Origin: an uncultured Prevotella sp.
GTDB taxonomy: Bacteria > Bacteroidota > Bacteroidia > Bacteroidales > Bacteroidaceae
Direction: 5' to 3'
Length of the DNA: 64,000 nt
NCBI GenBank assembly: GCA_937895845.1
Contig: CALBLK010000042.1
Span: 62,001-126,000, forward strand
Shown: one piece after another, positions 8,463 through 18,634 of the stretch
Layout: each line of letters starts with the position of its first letter
Numbering within the stretch: the stretch's first letter is position 1
Position numbers and translations under genes: made by a program
The notes under the pieces: generated by a model
What the model saw: only the letters and a program-made list of their open reading frames with translations
Told to the model about the DNA's origin: nothing
Databases searched by the model: none

Positions 8463-9407
8463 TCAGAAGAACTTGGTCTCGCGGCCCACCACCTCGCTCA
8501 GCAGCATGTTGGCCAGGCGGCTGGTGCCCAGGCGGAGCCACTCGTTGGTGAGCCACTTGTCGCCCAGCACCTCCTTGACTATCGTGTAGTAGATGAGCGC
8601 GTCGGCCACCGTGTTCAGTCCGCCGGCTGGCTTGAACCCTATCTGGATGCCCGTCTCGTCATAGTACTCCTTGATGGCCTGGCACATCACGTAGGCGGCC
8701 TCGGGCGTGGCGGCCGGCTCCAGCTTGCCGGTGCTGGTCTTGATGTAGTCGGCTCCGGCATACATGGCCAGGATGCTGGCTTTCTTGATGTTCGAGGCCG
8801 TTTTCAGGCAGCCGGTCTCAAGGATGACTTTCATCTTGTGCGTGCCGCACACCTCCTTCAGCTCGTGGATGTCGTCGGCCACGCCCTCGTAGTCGCCGCT
8901 GAGAAACTTGCCCACGGGCATCACGATGTCTATCTCCGTGGCGCCGTCCTTGAGGGCCAGCGCCGTCTCGGCCACCTTGACCTCGAGCAGGGCCTGCGAC
9001 GAGGGGAAGCTGCCCGACACGCAGGCCACGCCCACGCCGTCGACCTCGAGCGACTGGCTCACCGTGGAGGCGAAGCAGGGGTAGACGCAGATGGTGGCCA
9101 CGTGGGGCAGGGTGGGGTACTCCTCGTCAAACCTGTTGACGCGCTCTGTAAAGGCCAGCACGCTCTCCTCCGAGTCGGTGGTCTTCAGCGTGGTCAGCTC
9201 CACGCTGCCCAGCAGGAAACGCTTCACCTCGGGCGTGTCGTTGCCGGGCACTTTCTCGGCGATAAGCTTCTTCACGGCGGCGCGCACCTCGTCGTCGCTG
9301 ATGTTGGTGTTATACTTGGCCAGCGCCTGCTCGTAGATGCTCAGCGGACGCTCTCCGGCATACTCGAAGCCGGGCTCGCTGTGCGCATGTTCTTCTTTCA
9401 TAGTCAA
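8463..9407 (-). CDS. deoC: Deoxyribose-phosphate aldolase
   Basis: DeoC cleaves 2-deoxyribose-5-phosphate to glyceraldehyde-3-phosphate and acetaldehyde in deoxynucleoside catabolism. The Schiff-base lysine lies in DYIKTSTGK (about residue 221), with the TIM-barrel start near TICVYPCF. At 314 residues it is about 80-90 residues longer than the E. coli-type 220-260 residue enzymes. The extra sequence is an acidic N-terminal region (residues about 1-80), which I take to be a lineage feature rather than a mis-called start because it stays in frame and well coded. It is the last gene of the dtd-mazG-deoC run, 29 bp after the MazG-like gene. Confidence 0.95.
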   Translation of the reverse strand: MTMKEEHAHSEPGFEYAGERPLSIYEQALAKYNTNISDDEVRAAVKKLIAEKVPGNDTPEVKRFLLGSVELTTLKTTDSEESVLAFTERVNRFDEEYPTLPHVATICVYPCFASTVSQSLEVDGVGVACVSGSFPSSQALLEVKVAETALALKDGATEIDIVMPVGKFLSGDYEGVADDIHELKEVCGTHKMKVILETGCLKTASNIKKASILAMYAGADYIKTSTGKLEPAATPEAAYVMCQAIKEYYDETGIQIGFKPAGGLNTVADALIYYTIVKEVLGDKWLTNEWLRLGTSRLANMLLSEVVGRETKFF

Positions 9408-9436
9408 TGTTTTTTTTTATGGTTTCAACTTTGTTG

Positions 9437-9778
9437 CTACTGTCGTTCCAGCTTGGGGTTGTCCAGGTGCCGCGTATTGTCGCGCGCGGTCTTTTTCCCG
9501 ATGTTGCGCCGCAGCTCCTCCGTGAGGTCGGTGCCGGTCTGGTTGGCGATGCACAGCAGCACCCACAGCACGTCGGCCAGCTCGTCGCCCAGGTTGGCCG
9601 TCTCGCCCCGCTTGAAGCTCTGGTCGCCGTAGAGGCGCGCCATCACGCGGGCCAGCTCGCCCACCTCCTCGGTGAGCACCGCCATGTTGGTGAGCTCGGA
9701 GAAGTAGCGCACGCCGTACTCCTTGATCCAGCGGTCTACCAGCTGCTGCGCCTCGCGCAGCGTTATCTCTTTGTCCAT
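9437..9778 (-). CDS. MazG-like nucleotide pyrophosphohydrolase
   Basis: A 113-residue single-domain all-alpha NTP pyrophosphohydrolase. The metal-binding helices carry EEVGELARVMAR (about residues 38-49) and DELADVLWVLL (about 78-88), the ExxE...DxxD pattern of MazG/dUTPase-2 folds. It probably hydrolyses a non-canonical or regulatory NTP to the monophosphate. It begins four bases after the dtd stop codon, so the two are certainly co-transcribed and possibly translationally coupled. Confidence 0.9.
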   Translation of the reverse strand: MDKEITLREAQQLVDRWIKEYGVRYFSELTNMAVLTEEVGELARVMARLYGDQSFKRGETANLGDELADVLWVLLCIANQTGTDLTEELRRNIGKKTARDNTRHLDNPKLERQ

Positions 9779-9782
9779 AGCC

Positions 9783-10235
9783 TCACTCCCTGTTTTTCGA
9801 GTCCATGCAGATGGTCACCGGGCCGTCGTTGAGCAGCGCCACTTTCATGTCGGCGCCAAACTCGCCCGTGGCTGTCGGCCGCCCTGTTGCCGCGCTCATC
9901 TGCCGGCAGAAATGCTCGTAGAGCGGCATGGAGATGCTGTGGCCGGCGGCCCTGAGCCACGATGGGCGGTTGCCCTTCTTATAGCTGGCGTACAGGGTGA
10001 ACTGGCTCACCACCATCACCTCGCCGCCGACATCGGTCACCGAGCGGTTCATCACGCCGTCGGCGTCGTCAAAGATGCGCAGTGCCGCCGCCTTTCTCGC
10101 CAGCCAGTCGGCATCCTCGGCTGTGTCGTCGCCGCACACGCCGAGCAGGATGAGCAGCCCCTGGCCGATGGCCGACTTCAGCTGTCCGCCGATGGTCACG
10201 CTGGCGTGGCTCACGCGCTGTATCACTATTCTCAT
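9783..10235 (-). CDS. dtd: D-aminoacyl-tRNA deacylase
   Basis: Dtd removes D-amino acids (and glycine mischarged on tRNA-Ala) from tRNA. The 150-residue length is normal. Both family signatures are visible: SQFTLYAS (about residues 79-86) and GPVTICMDS near the C-terminus (about 138-146), which contains the Gly-cisPro chirality motif. A TATATTTG -7 element on the minus strand (10240-10247) ends only four bases before the start codon, which would make the transcript leaderless. The 584-bp gap upstream (to uvrC) holds repeats but no gene. Confidence 0.96.
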   Translation of the reverse strand: MRIVIQRVSHASVTIGGQLKSAIGQGLLILLGVCGDDTAEDADWLARKAAALRIFDDADGVMNRSVTDVGGEVMVVSQFTLYASYKKGNRPSWLRAAGHSISMPLYEHFCRQMSAATGRPTATGEFGADMKVALLNDGPVTICMDSKNRE

Positions 10236-10449
10236 ACTGCAAATATAATGTTTTTTTCTGACAAATGCCGCGTGCGCTGAATGATTATGTCTTTTTCTTC
10301 GATTTCCTGCGCGTTTTCAAAAACTTTTTCCTGCCCGACGGAAATATCGCCTAATTTTAATGTTTTATATAAACAGTTGACACTTAACATGTTGCAGTGT
10401 TTAATCCTGCTTTCCTTTCACTTTTTCCTGTCTGCTGTTCAGCCATTTG

Positions 10450-10492
10450 GGCCGTTTGGCAGCGCGGGACGGCCTGTCTTGCGCGGCGGTGC
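10450..10492. repeat. Two about-22-bp GC-rich modules (GGCCGTTTGGC type)
   Basis: Within the 10236-10819 gap, modules start at 10450 (21 bp) and 10471 (22 bp). A less clear GCACCGTTTTGG continuation starts at 10493. They share the GGCC(T)GTyTnGCnGCG pattern with repeats at 35.3 and 56.9 kb. No coding potential is seen in this gap; the part between 10248 and 10449 is AT-rich and shows nothing further. Confidence 0.6.
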
Positions 10493-10656
10493 GCACCGTT
10501 TTGGCTTGCCCCTTGCTGCAAATAGCCGTGCCATAGGGGCCGTTTGCCACGCCTTTCCCCCCCTGTTGTGGGGCAGCGCTTGCCGGTTGCGGCTTTCTGC
10601 TGCGCTATTTCGCGAAAACAGATTGTTATGTTTTTTTATTTTCATTGGCTGTTTCG

Positions 10657-10768
10657 GGCCGTTTTGCTGACGTGTTTCTGGCCGTTTTGCTGTCGTTTTT
10701 CGGGTTGTTTTCAGACGTTTTTCTGGCCGTCTTGGAGACGGTGCCAGCTGTTTTGCTTTAGTTGTCCC
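10657..10768. repeat. Array of five degenerate 22-23 bp modules
   Basis: Modules begin at 10657, 10680, 10703, 10725 and 10747, each opening with GGCCGTTTTGC or a close variant (GGTTGTTTTC, GGCCGTCTTGG, GCTGTTTTGC). The spacing is 23, 23, 22 and 22 bp. The array ends about 50 bp downstream of the uvrC stop codon as uvrC is read. Confidence 0.65.
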
Positions 10769-10819
10769 CCCTGTTTTTTCGCTGTTTCCGTGCCGGCGGT
10801 TCGCTGTTTCCGTGCCTGT

Positions 10820-12655
10820 TCATTCGTTTTCGCCCCCTTTGAAATGCGCGTTGAGCAGCCGGGCCTTGGCCGGCCCTACAATGGCGGTGAGCGTCTCCAG
10901 TGACGCTTCCCTGATTTGTTTGACGCTCTTCAGCCTGTGGAGCAGCAGCTCCCTGGCCTTGGGGCCTATGCCCTTGATGTCGTCCAGCTCGCTGTGCAGC
11001 TGCCTTTTCGACCGCTTGTCGCGGTGGAAGGTGATGGCGTAGCGGTGAACCTCGTCCTGTATCTGGGTGAGCACGCGGAACAGTTCGCTGCCGGTCTTGA
11101 CCTGCACCGTCACGGGCGGGTTGCCAAACAGCAGCTCGTTGGTGCGGTGGCGGTCGTTCTTGGCCAGTCCGGCAATGGGGATGTGCAGTCCCAGCTCGTC
11201 CTCGACAACCTGTCTCACCACGCTCATCTGCCCCTGTCCGCCATCGGTGATAATCAGGTCGGGCAGGGGAGCGTCCTCGGCAACCATCCGGCTGTAGCGG
11301 CGCCGCACAACCTCCTGCATCGAGGCATAGTCGTCGGGTCCGGCCACGGTCTTGATGGTGTACTTGCGGTAGTCCTTTTTCGAGGGCTTGAGGGCCTTGA
11401 ACACCACGCACCCGGCCACCGCGTCGGCGCCCGAGATGTTCGAGTTGTCGAAACATTCGATGGTGTAGGGCAGCCGCCCCAGCTTCAGCGCGTCCTGCAG
11501 CTCCTTCATGAGCCGCGTCTGCTTCTGTTCGGGGTTGAGCTTCTCCGCCTGCTTCAGCCGGTCAAAGCGGTACTGCTTGCCGTTCATCAGCGACAGCTCC
11601 AGCAGTGTGCGCTTGTCGCCGCGCTGCGGCACGGTGAGGGTGACCCCCTGGAGGCCGAGGTCGAGGTGGAAGGGCACCACAATCTCCCTTGACGTGCTGC
11701 CGAAGCGGTTGCGCATCTCCACGATGCCCATGGCCAGCAGCTCCTCGTCGGTCTCGTCGAGCCGCTTGCGGTACTCGAACGTGAACGACTGGTTGATGGC
11801 CCCCTCTGTCACGTGGATATAGTTGATGAAGGCCAGCTTTTCGTCGCTCGTAATCGTCACCACGTCGATGTTGTCAATGGTGTGGCTCACCACCTCGCTC
11901 TTGGCGCAGAAGCTGCTCACCAGCAGGTAGCGCCGCTTGACCTCCTCGGCCTCCTCGAAGCGCAGCTGGCCGGCCAGCAGCTCCATCTCCTCGCGCATGT
12001 CGCGGAGGATGCCGCGCGTGTTGCCCTTGAGAATCTCCTTGGCCTGCTCGATGTTTCGCCGGTAGCTCTCGGGCGACTGCTTGCCCGCGCAGGGGCCGCC
12101 GCAGTTCTTGATGTGATAGTCCAGGCACACGTGGTACTTGCCCTGCGCGATGCCCTCGAGGGTCAGCGTCTGCCGGCAGGTGCGGGGTTGGTAGAGCTTC
12201 TTGATGAGGTCGAGCACGGCGTACATCGAACTCACGTGCGAGTAGGGGCCGTAGTAGGTGCCCCACCGCTTGTTGATGGTGCGTGTCTTGAAGATGCGCG
12301 GAAACGGCTCGTTGGTCACGCAGATGCTCGGGTAGGTCTTGCCGTCCTTGAGCAGAACGTTGTACTTTGGGTTGTATTTCTTGATGAGACTGTTCTCCAG
12401 CAGCAGGGCGTCCTCCTCGGTGTTCACCACGGTGTAGGTGATGTTCTCAATCTTGCTCACCAGCACCTTGGTCTTAAACCTGTCTACCTCCGTGTGGAAA
12501 TAGGACGACACCCGGGCCTTCAGGTTTTTCGCCTTGCCTACATAGATAATGGTGCCGTCGGCATCATAGTACTGGTAGCTGCCCGGTTTCTCGGGCATGC
12601 TCCTCACAATGGCTTTCAGCCTTTCAAGCCTTTTCTCGTTCTGTTCCTTGGTCAT
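10820..12655 (-). CDS. uvrC: Excinuclease ABC subunit C
   Basis: UvrC makes both incisions in nucleotide excision repair. The 611-residue protein has an N-terminal GIY-YIG nuclease domain (GSYQYYDADGTIIYVGKAKN, about residues 21-40) and a UVR/UvrB-binding region near residue 205. The C-terminal RNase H-like endonuclease domain contains ECFDNSNISG, and a tandem helix-hairpin-helix (IKGIGPKARELLL) lies near the end. Length is normal. It lies between apt and dtd in a minus-strand cluster (mnmG-apt-uvrC-dtd-mazG-deoC) that I recognise as conserved in Bacteroidales, although gaps of 400-580 bp suggest several transcripts. Confidence 0.98.
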   Translation of the reverse strand: MTKEQNEKRLERLKAIVRSMPEKPGSYQYYDADGTIIYVGKAKNLKARVSSYFHTEVDRFKTKVLVSKIENITYTVVNTEEDALLLENSLIKKYNPKYNVLLKDGKTYPSICVTNEPFPRIFKTRTINKRWGTYYGPYSHVSSMYAVLDLIKKLYQPRTCRQTLTLEGIAQGKYHVCLDYHIKNCGGPCAGKQSPESYRRNIEQAKEILKGNTRGILRDMREEMELLAGQLRFEEAEEVKRRYLLVSSFCAKSEVVSHTIDNIDVVTITSDEKLAFINYIHVTEGAINQSFTFEYRKRLDETDEELLAMGIVEMRNRFGSTSREIVVPFHLDLGLQGVTLTVPQRGDKRTLLELSLMNGKQYRFDRLKQAEKLNPEQKQTRLMKELQDALKLGRLPYTIECFDNSNISGADAVAGCVVFKALKPSKKDYRKYTIKTVAGPDDYASMQEVVRRRYSRMVAEDAPLPDLIITDGGQGQMSVVRQVVEDELGLHIPIAGLAKNDRHRTNELLFGNPPVTVQVKTGSELFRVLTQIQDEVHRYAITFHRDKRSKRQLHSELDDIKGIGPKARELLLHRLKSVKQIREASLETLTAIVGPAKARLLNAHFKGGENE

Positions 12656-12691
12656 GTTGCTTGTTCTCTATGTTCCCTTTCTGTAGGTGTA

Positions 12692-12735
12692 TTGCTTCCG
12701 CCCAGTCCGTAGCTTGCTTCCGCCCAGTCCGTAGC
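12692..12735. repeat. Exact 22-bp tandem duplication
   Basis: The unit beginning TTGCTTCCGCCCAG occurs identically at 12692-12713 and 12714-12735, just upstream of uvrC as read on its strand. The following 22 bases are only loosely similar. Confidence 0.85.
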
Positions 12736-12828
12736 TAGCTGCTGCCTGATTTCGTGTTTGCCTCACCCTTTCGTTCGCGTGAGTAGAAACACTGTAACCC
12801 CTTTGTTTATAACGCTTTTAAGGATTAA

Positions 12829-12844
12829 AGTTTCACGTGAAACT
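12829..12844. other. parS: parS-like centromere site 1
   Basis: The 16-mer AGTTTCACGTGAAACT has the inner 14 bases of the bacterial chromosomal parS consensus (TGTTTCACGTGAAACA) exactly. It differs only in the outermost pair and sits in a perfect 18-bp palindrome (12828-12845). It is in the 407-bp intergenic gap between uvrC and apt. ParB/Spo0J would bind it for origin segregation. No parA or parB lies in the window. Confidence 0.75.
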
Positions 12845-13000
12845 TATGTGCCTTTTCCTTGTCACGTGCTTCGCTGCCGGATGGCCTGTGGCCCTCCTGC
12901 CGCCTTGCCGGCCTTGCTTGCAGCGCTGCTGTTGCCGGCTGTCCGCTGCAAGCACCATCCCGGTGGCAACGCTTAATGCCCTTTCGGGCTAAAACGCCGC

Positions 13001-13034
13001 AGGAGAGAATGTGGTTAGCCCGCCATTCTCTCCT
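13001..13034 (-). terminator. Hairpin downstream of apt
   Basis: Ten-base arms 13001-13010 and 13025-13034 pair exactly around a 14-base loop. On the minus strand it is followed within about 10 bases by a short T run. It lies 29 bp past the apt stop codon. The rest of the 12656-13062 gap shows only the repeat and parS site listed separately. Confidence 0.5.
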
Positions 13035-13062
13035 GTGCCGTGTGTTGGTTGCTGTTGCAGCG

Positions 13063-13593
13063 TCACACCTTGATGAGTGTGGTAATCTCGGTGTCCTTGT
13101 CGAAGTTGTCGCGTCCGTGCAGACCCTCGTCGCTGATTTCGATGATGAAGTTCACGTAGATGTTTTTCGGGTGAAACTTCTTCACCAGGTTGTAGGCGGC
13201 GCGCATCGTTCCCCCCGTGGCCAGCAAGTCGTCGTGAAGCAGCACCACATCGTCGGGTGAAATGGCATCTTTGTGAATCTCTATGGTGTCGGTGCCATAC
13301 TCCTTTGTGTAGCTCTCCTGCACGGTCTCTGCCGGGAGCTTGCCCGGCTTGCGGCAGAGCACCACGCCGGCGTTGAGCTTGACGGCCAGGGCCGATGCAA
13401 TCACGAAGCCGCGGCTCTCTATTCCGACAATCTTGGTGATGCCCTTGTCCTTGTAAATTTCGTAGAGCTCATCGACCATTATCCGCAGACACTCCGGGTT
13501 TTTGAAGAGCGTTGTGACATCGCGGAAGTTGATTCCCTTTTTCGGAAAATCCGGAATACAGCGCAGATTCTCCATCAGTGTTTTGTTGTTCAT
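13063..13593 (-). CDS. apt: Adenine phosphoribosyltransferase
   Basis: Apt salvages adenine with PRPP to AMP. The 176-residue protein has the type I PRTase PRPP-binding loop VVLLHDDLLATGGT (about residues 119-132) and the N-terminal hood FPKKGINFRDVTTL (about 16-29) typical of Apt. Length is standard. It is flanked on both sides by parS-like sites and lies 149 bp downstream of mnmG. Confidence 0.97.
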   Translation of the reverse strand: MNNKTLMENLRCIPDFPKKGINFRDVTTLFKNPECLRIMVDELYEIYKDKGITKIVGIESRGFVIASALAVKLNAGVVLCRKPGKLPAETVQESYTKEYGTDTIEIHKDAISPDDVVLLHDDLLATGGTMRAAYNLVKKFHPKNIYVNFIIEISDEGLHGRDNFDKDTEITTLIKV

Positions 13594-13627
13594 ACTCAGT
13601 TACTTAGTATAATGTATTTATTTCTTT

Positions 13628-13643
13628 TGTTTCACGTGGAACT
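13628..13643. other. parS: parS-like centromere site 2
   Basis: TGTTTCACGTGGAACT matches the consensus TGTTTCACGTGAAACA at 14 of 16 positions, and the TGTTTCACGTGGAAC form is a common natural variant. It is 784 bp from site 1, in the 149-bp gap between mnmG and apt. Confidence 0.65.
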
Positions 13644-13742
13644 CCGGGCTTCCGCCTGTCCCTGTCGCGGGCCGTGGCCTTAGGTGTGGCTGTGCCGCCT
13701 GCTGCCGTCCCGGCGGTGGGGCTTGGCTTTCTTGCGGTGTGC

Positions 13743-15620
13743 TCAGCGCCCCATGAGCACCAGCATCACGTTGATGTCGCTCGGAGACACGCCCGGGATG
13801 CGGCTTGCCTGTGCCAGCGTGTCGGGGTTGATGGCCGCCAGCTTCTGGCGCGCCTCGGTTGACAGCTGCTGCATTTCGGCGTAGTTGAACCGCCCCTTGA
13901 TGCGGATGTTCTCCAGCCGGTGCATCTTGTCGGCCACCATGCGCTCGCGCTCGATGTAGCCCCTGTACTTGATGCGTATATCGGTGGCTTCGACAATTTC
14001 GTCCTTTCTGTCTGTGACGGCCTCCATGCGCTCGCGCAGGGCCGGCACCAGTTGCGCCAGCCGTTCCATGCTGAGCTGCGGGCGCGCGAGCAGGTCGTAC
14101 AGCCTTGTGCCCTCGCGGAGTGGGGTGGTGCCCATCTGCTCAAGCGCGCTGTTGACGGCGGCGGGCTTTACCGTTGTCGAGATGCAGAAACGTTCCATTT
14201 CTTCGATGGCGTTCCGCTTCTTCAGCCACCAGTTGTACCGCTCCCCCGAGGCCAGTCCCATGCGGTAGGCGCGTTCGGTGAGGCGCGCGTCGGCGTCGTC
14301 CTGCCGCAGCAGGATGCGGTATTCGGCCCTCGAGGTGAACATGCGGTAGGGCTCGTCGACGCCCTTGGTCACCAGGTCGTCCACCAGTACGCCGATGTAG
14401 CTCTCGTCGCGCCCCATCACAAAGGGCGCGCCGCCACCGCAGCGGATGGCCGCGTTGGCCCCGGCCACCAGTCCCTGTCCGCCCGCCTCCTCGTAGCCCG
14501 TGGTGCCGTTCACCTGTCCGGCGAGGAACAGTCCGGGCACCACCTTCGACTCCAGCGTGTGGTCAAGCTGCGTGGGGTCGAAGAAGTCGTACTCTATGGC
14601 GTAGCCCGGCCGGTACACCCTCACGTCGCGCAGCGCCGGGATGTGGCGCAGCGCCGCCAGCTGCACCCCGATGGGCAGCGACGACGAGAAGCCGTTGAGG
14701 TACATCTCGTTGGTGTCCTCGCCCTCGGGTTCGAGGAACAGCGGGTGCTGGTCCTTGCCGGGAAAGGTGGTGAGCTTGGTTTCGATGGAGGGGCAGTAGC
14801 GCGGCCCGATGCTCTTGATCTGTCCGTTGTATAGCGGGGAGTCGGCCAGTCCGCTGCGCAGTGTGTCGTGCACGGCCCTGTTGGTTGAGCACGTCCAGCA
14901 CGGCAGCTGCCTGAGCCGCCGGCTCGGACCCATGAAGGAGAACTGGTGGAAGTCGGTCTCGCCCGGCTGCTCCTCCATGTCCTCGAAGTGTACGCTGCGG
15001 CGGTCGATGCGCACGGGCGTTCCCGTCTTCATGCGTGCCGAGCGGATGCCGTGCCTCGTGACGCTCTCGGTGAAGCGGGGCACGGCCGGTTCGGCTATGC
15101 GCCCCCCGCTCACCATGGTGCGGCCGATGTGCATCAGTCCGTTGAGAAAGGTGCCCGCGGTCACCACCACGGCCTTGGCGCGCAGCGTGACTCCCCAGAT
15201 GGTGCGCACGCCCGCGGCCTCGCCGCCGCTGACCAGCAGCTCGTCGGCCTGGTCTTGCCACACGTCGAGGTTGCCGGTGCGGTCAAGTGTGGCGCGCCAC
15301 TGCCAGATGAACCGCCCCCGGTCGCACTGCGCGCGTGGGCTCCACACGGCTGGCCCCTTGCTGCGGTTGAGCATGCGGAACTGTATGGCGGTGGCGTCGG
15401 CCACGCGGCCCATCTCGCCGCCCAGCGCGTCAATCTCGCGCACAATCTGCCCCTTGGCTATCCCGCCCACGGCGGGGTTGCAGCTCATCTGCGCAATCTT
15501 GTTCATGTCCATGGTCACCAGGCACGTGCGGGCGCCCAGGCGCGCCGCCGCCACCGCAGCCTCGCAGCCGGCGTGGCCGCCGCCGATGACCAGCACATCG
15601 TATCTCAGTTCGTAGTCCAT
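13743..15620 (-). CDS. mnmG: tRNA uridine-5-carboxymethylaminomethyl modification enzyme MnmG (GidA)
   Basis: MnmG, with MnmE, installs the (carboxymethyl)aminomethyl group on U34 of several tRNAs using FAD and folate. The frame opens at 15716, but I choose ATG 15620 (625 residues). It gives the canonical N-terminus MDYELRYDVLVIGGGHAGCE with the FAD dinucleotide motif GGGHAG, and the 32 extra residues have no counterpart in the family. A TAATTTTG -7 element on the minus strand (15704-15711) also places transcription start inside the longer frame. The middle insertion and C-terminal helical domain are complete. mnmG is often near the replication origin, in keeping with the adjacent parS-like sites. 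Confidence 0.96.
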   Translation of the reverse strand: MDYELRYDVLVIGGGHAGCEAAVAAARLGARTCLVTMDMNKIAQMSCNPAVGGIAKGQIVREIDALGGEMGRVADATAIQFRMLNRSKGPAVWSPRAQCDRGRFIWQWRATLDRTGNLDVWQDQADELLVSGGEAAGVRTIWGVTLRAKAVVVTAGTFLNGLMHIGRTMVSGGRIAEPAVPRFTESVTRHGIRSARMKTGTPVRIDRRSVHFEDMEEQPGETDFHQFSFMGPSRRLRQLPCWTCSTNRAVHDTLRSGLADSPLYNGQIKSIGPRYCPSIETKLTTFPGKDQHPLFLEPEGEDTNEMYLNGFSSSLPIGVQLAALRHIPALRDVRVYRPGYAIEYDFFDPTQLDHTLESKVVPGLFLAGQVNGTTGYEEAGGQGLVAGANAAIRCGGGAPFVMGRDESYIGVLVDDLVTKGVDEPYRMFTSRAEYRILLRQDDADARLTERAYRMGLASGERYNWWLKKRNAIEEMERFCISTTVKPAAVNSALEQMGTTPLREGTRLYDLLARPQLSMERLAQLVPALRERMEAVTDRKDEIVEATDIRIKYRGYIERERMVADKMHRLENIRIKGRFNYAEMQQLSTEARQKLAAINPDTLAQASRIPGVSPSDINVMLVLMGR

Positions 15621-15742
15621 CGTAGTGAAAAGGGCCGGCAGGCGGCGCCCGGCCTTGCGCGCAGCGCCGCCTGATGCGTTGCAAAACGGCCCGTTCGGGG
15701 TGGCAAAATTACGCATAATAATTTATTTTTGCCTGCGTTTAC

Positions 15743-15773
15743 TTTGATTTATCATTAAATTATAGTAATTTTG
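15743..15773 (+). promoter_or_regulatory. Promoter of the frdCAB operon
   Basis: TTTG (15743-15746) and TAATTTTG (15766-15773) are separated by exactly 19 bases, a full Bacteroidota promoter. The predicted leader of about 145 nt contains a small hairpin near 15830-15850; no riboswitch is recognised in it. Confidence 0.8.
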
Positions 15774-15924
15774 CGTGCAAAATGCCTCCTGTAATACCTA
15801 TTATCAGCGAGCAAGCCTGCGGCCTCGCGCCCACCTCTTGTTGGTGGTGACGGGCTGTCTGCGGCGTGCCCGGGAACAAGATTATTCATTAACAACAGTT
15901 CAATAACTTAATTTTCAATCATTT

Positions 15925-16605
15925 ATGTGGTTATTCAATTCATCTATCGGTAGGAAGGTTGTGATGTCCGTGACCGGCATTGCGCTCATCCTGTTCCTGA
16001 CATTCCACATGCTCATGAACATGGTGGCGCTGTTTTCGGCCGAGGGTTACAACATGATTTGTGGGTTCCTGGGTGCCAACTGGTACGCCCTTGTGGGCAC
16101 GGCGGCCCTGGCCGCGCTGGCCGTGTTCCACATCGTTTACGCCTTTATCCTGACGGCGCAGAACCGCAGCGCGCGCGGAACCTCGCGCTATGCCGTGACC
16201 GCCAAGCCGGCGAAGGTGGAGTGGGCCTCGCAGAACATGCTCGTGCTGGGACTCATCGTCCTGCTCGGCCTGGCCCTCCACCTGTTCAACTTCTGGTACA
16301 ACATGATGTTTGCCGAGCTGACCGGCATCGCCGTGCCCCACGAGCCGTCCGACGGCTACGCCTACATCCGCGACACCTTCTCCTGCCCTGTCTACGTCAT
16401 CCTCTACATCGTGTGGCTGGCCGCCATCTGGTTCCACCTGTCCCACGGCTTCTGGAGCGCCATGCAGACGCTGGGGTGGAGCGGCAAGACCTGGCTCTGC
16501 CGCTGGAAGGTGATAGGCATCGCCTACACCACAGTCCTCATGCTCGGATTCCTCGCGGTGGTGCTGTTCTTCGCGTTCTGCCCCTGCTGCACCGCCTGCT
16601 GCTAA
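15925..16605 (+). CDS. frdC: Succinate dehydrogenase/fumarate reductase cytochrome b subunit
   Basis: A 226-residue five-helix membrane anchor of the Wolinella/Bacteroides-type quinol:fumarate reductase. It binds two b hemes and passes electrons from menaquinol to the flavoprotein. Candidate heme-ligand histidines lie in LTFHMLMN (residue 28), near FHIVYAF, in ALHLFNF and in WFHLSHGFW. The C-terminus is cysteine-rich (CPCCTACC), which is unusual and not needed for heme binding. It is first of the operon, 40 bp ahead of frdA. Confidence 0.95.
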   Translation: MWLFNSSIGRKVVMSVTGIALILFLTFHMLMNMVALFSAEGYNMICGFLGANWYALVGTAALAALAVFHIVYAFILTAQNRSARGTSRYAVTAKPAKVEWASQNMLVLGLIVLLGLALHLFNFWYNMMFAELTGIAVPHEPSDGYAYIRDTFSCPVYVILYIVWLAAIWFHLSHGFWSAMQTLGWSGKTWLCRWKVIGIAYTTVLMLGFLAVVLFFAFCPCCTACC

Positions 16606-16645
16606 GCGCACCCACCTGTCACATACCTAATATAAAGAAAGAATT

Positions 16646-18628
<1,983 letters not shown>

Positions 18629-18634
18629 ACAATT

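Noticed and set aside
13001..13034. Region near apt considered for a tRNA or small RNA gene
   Set aside because: Only a simple 10-bp hairpin is seen, with no cloverleaf arms or T-loop consensus.
15621..15716. Upstream in-frame start for mnmG at 15716
   Set aside because: The additional residues are not family-like and the -7 element at 15704-15711 lies within them.
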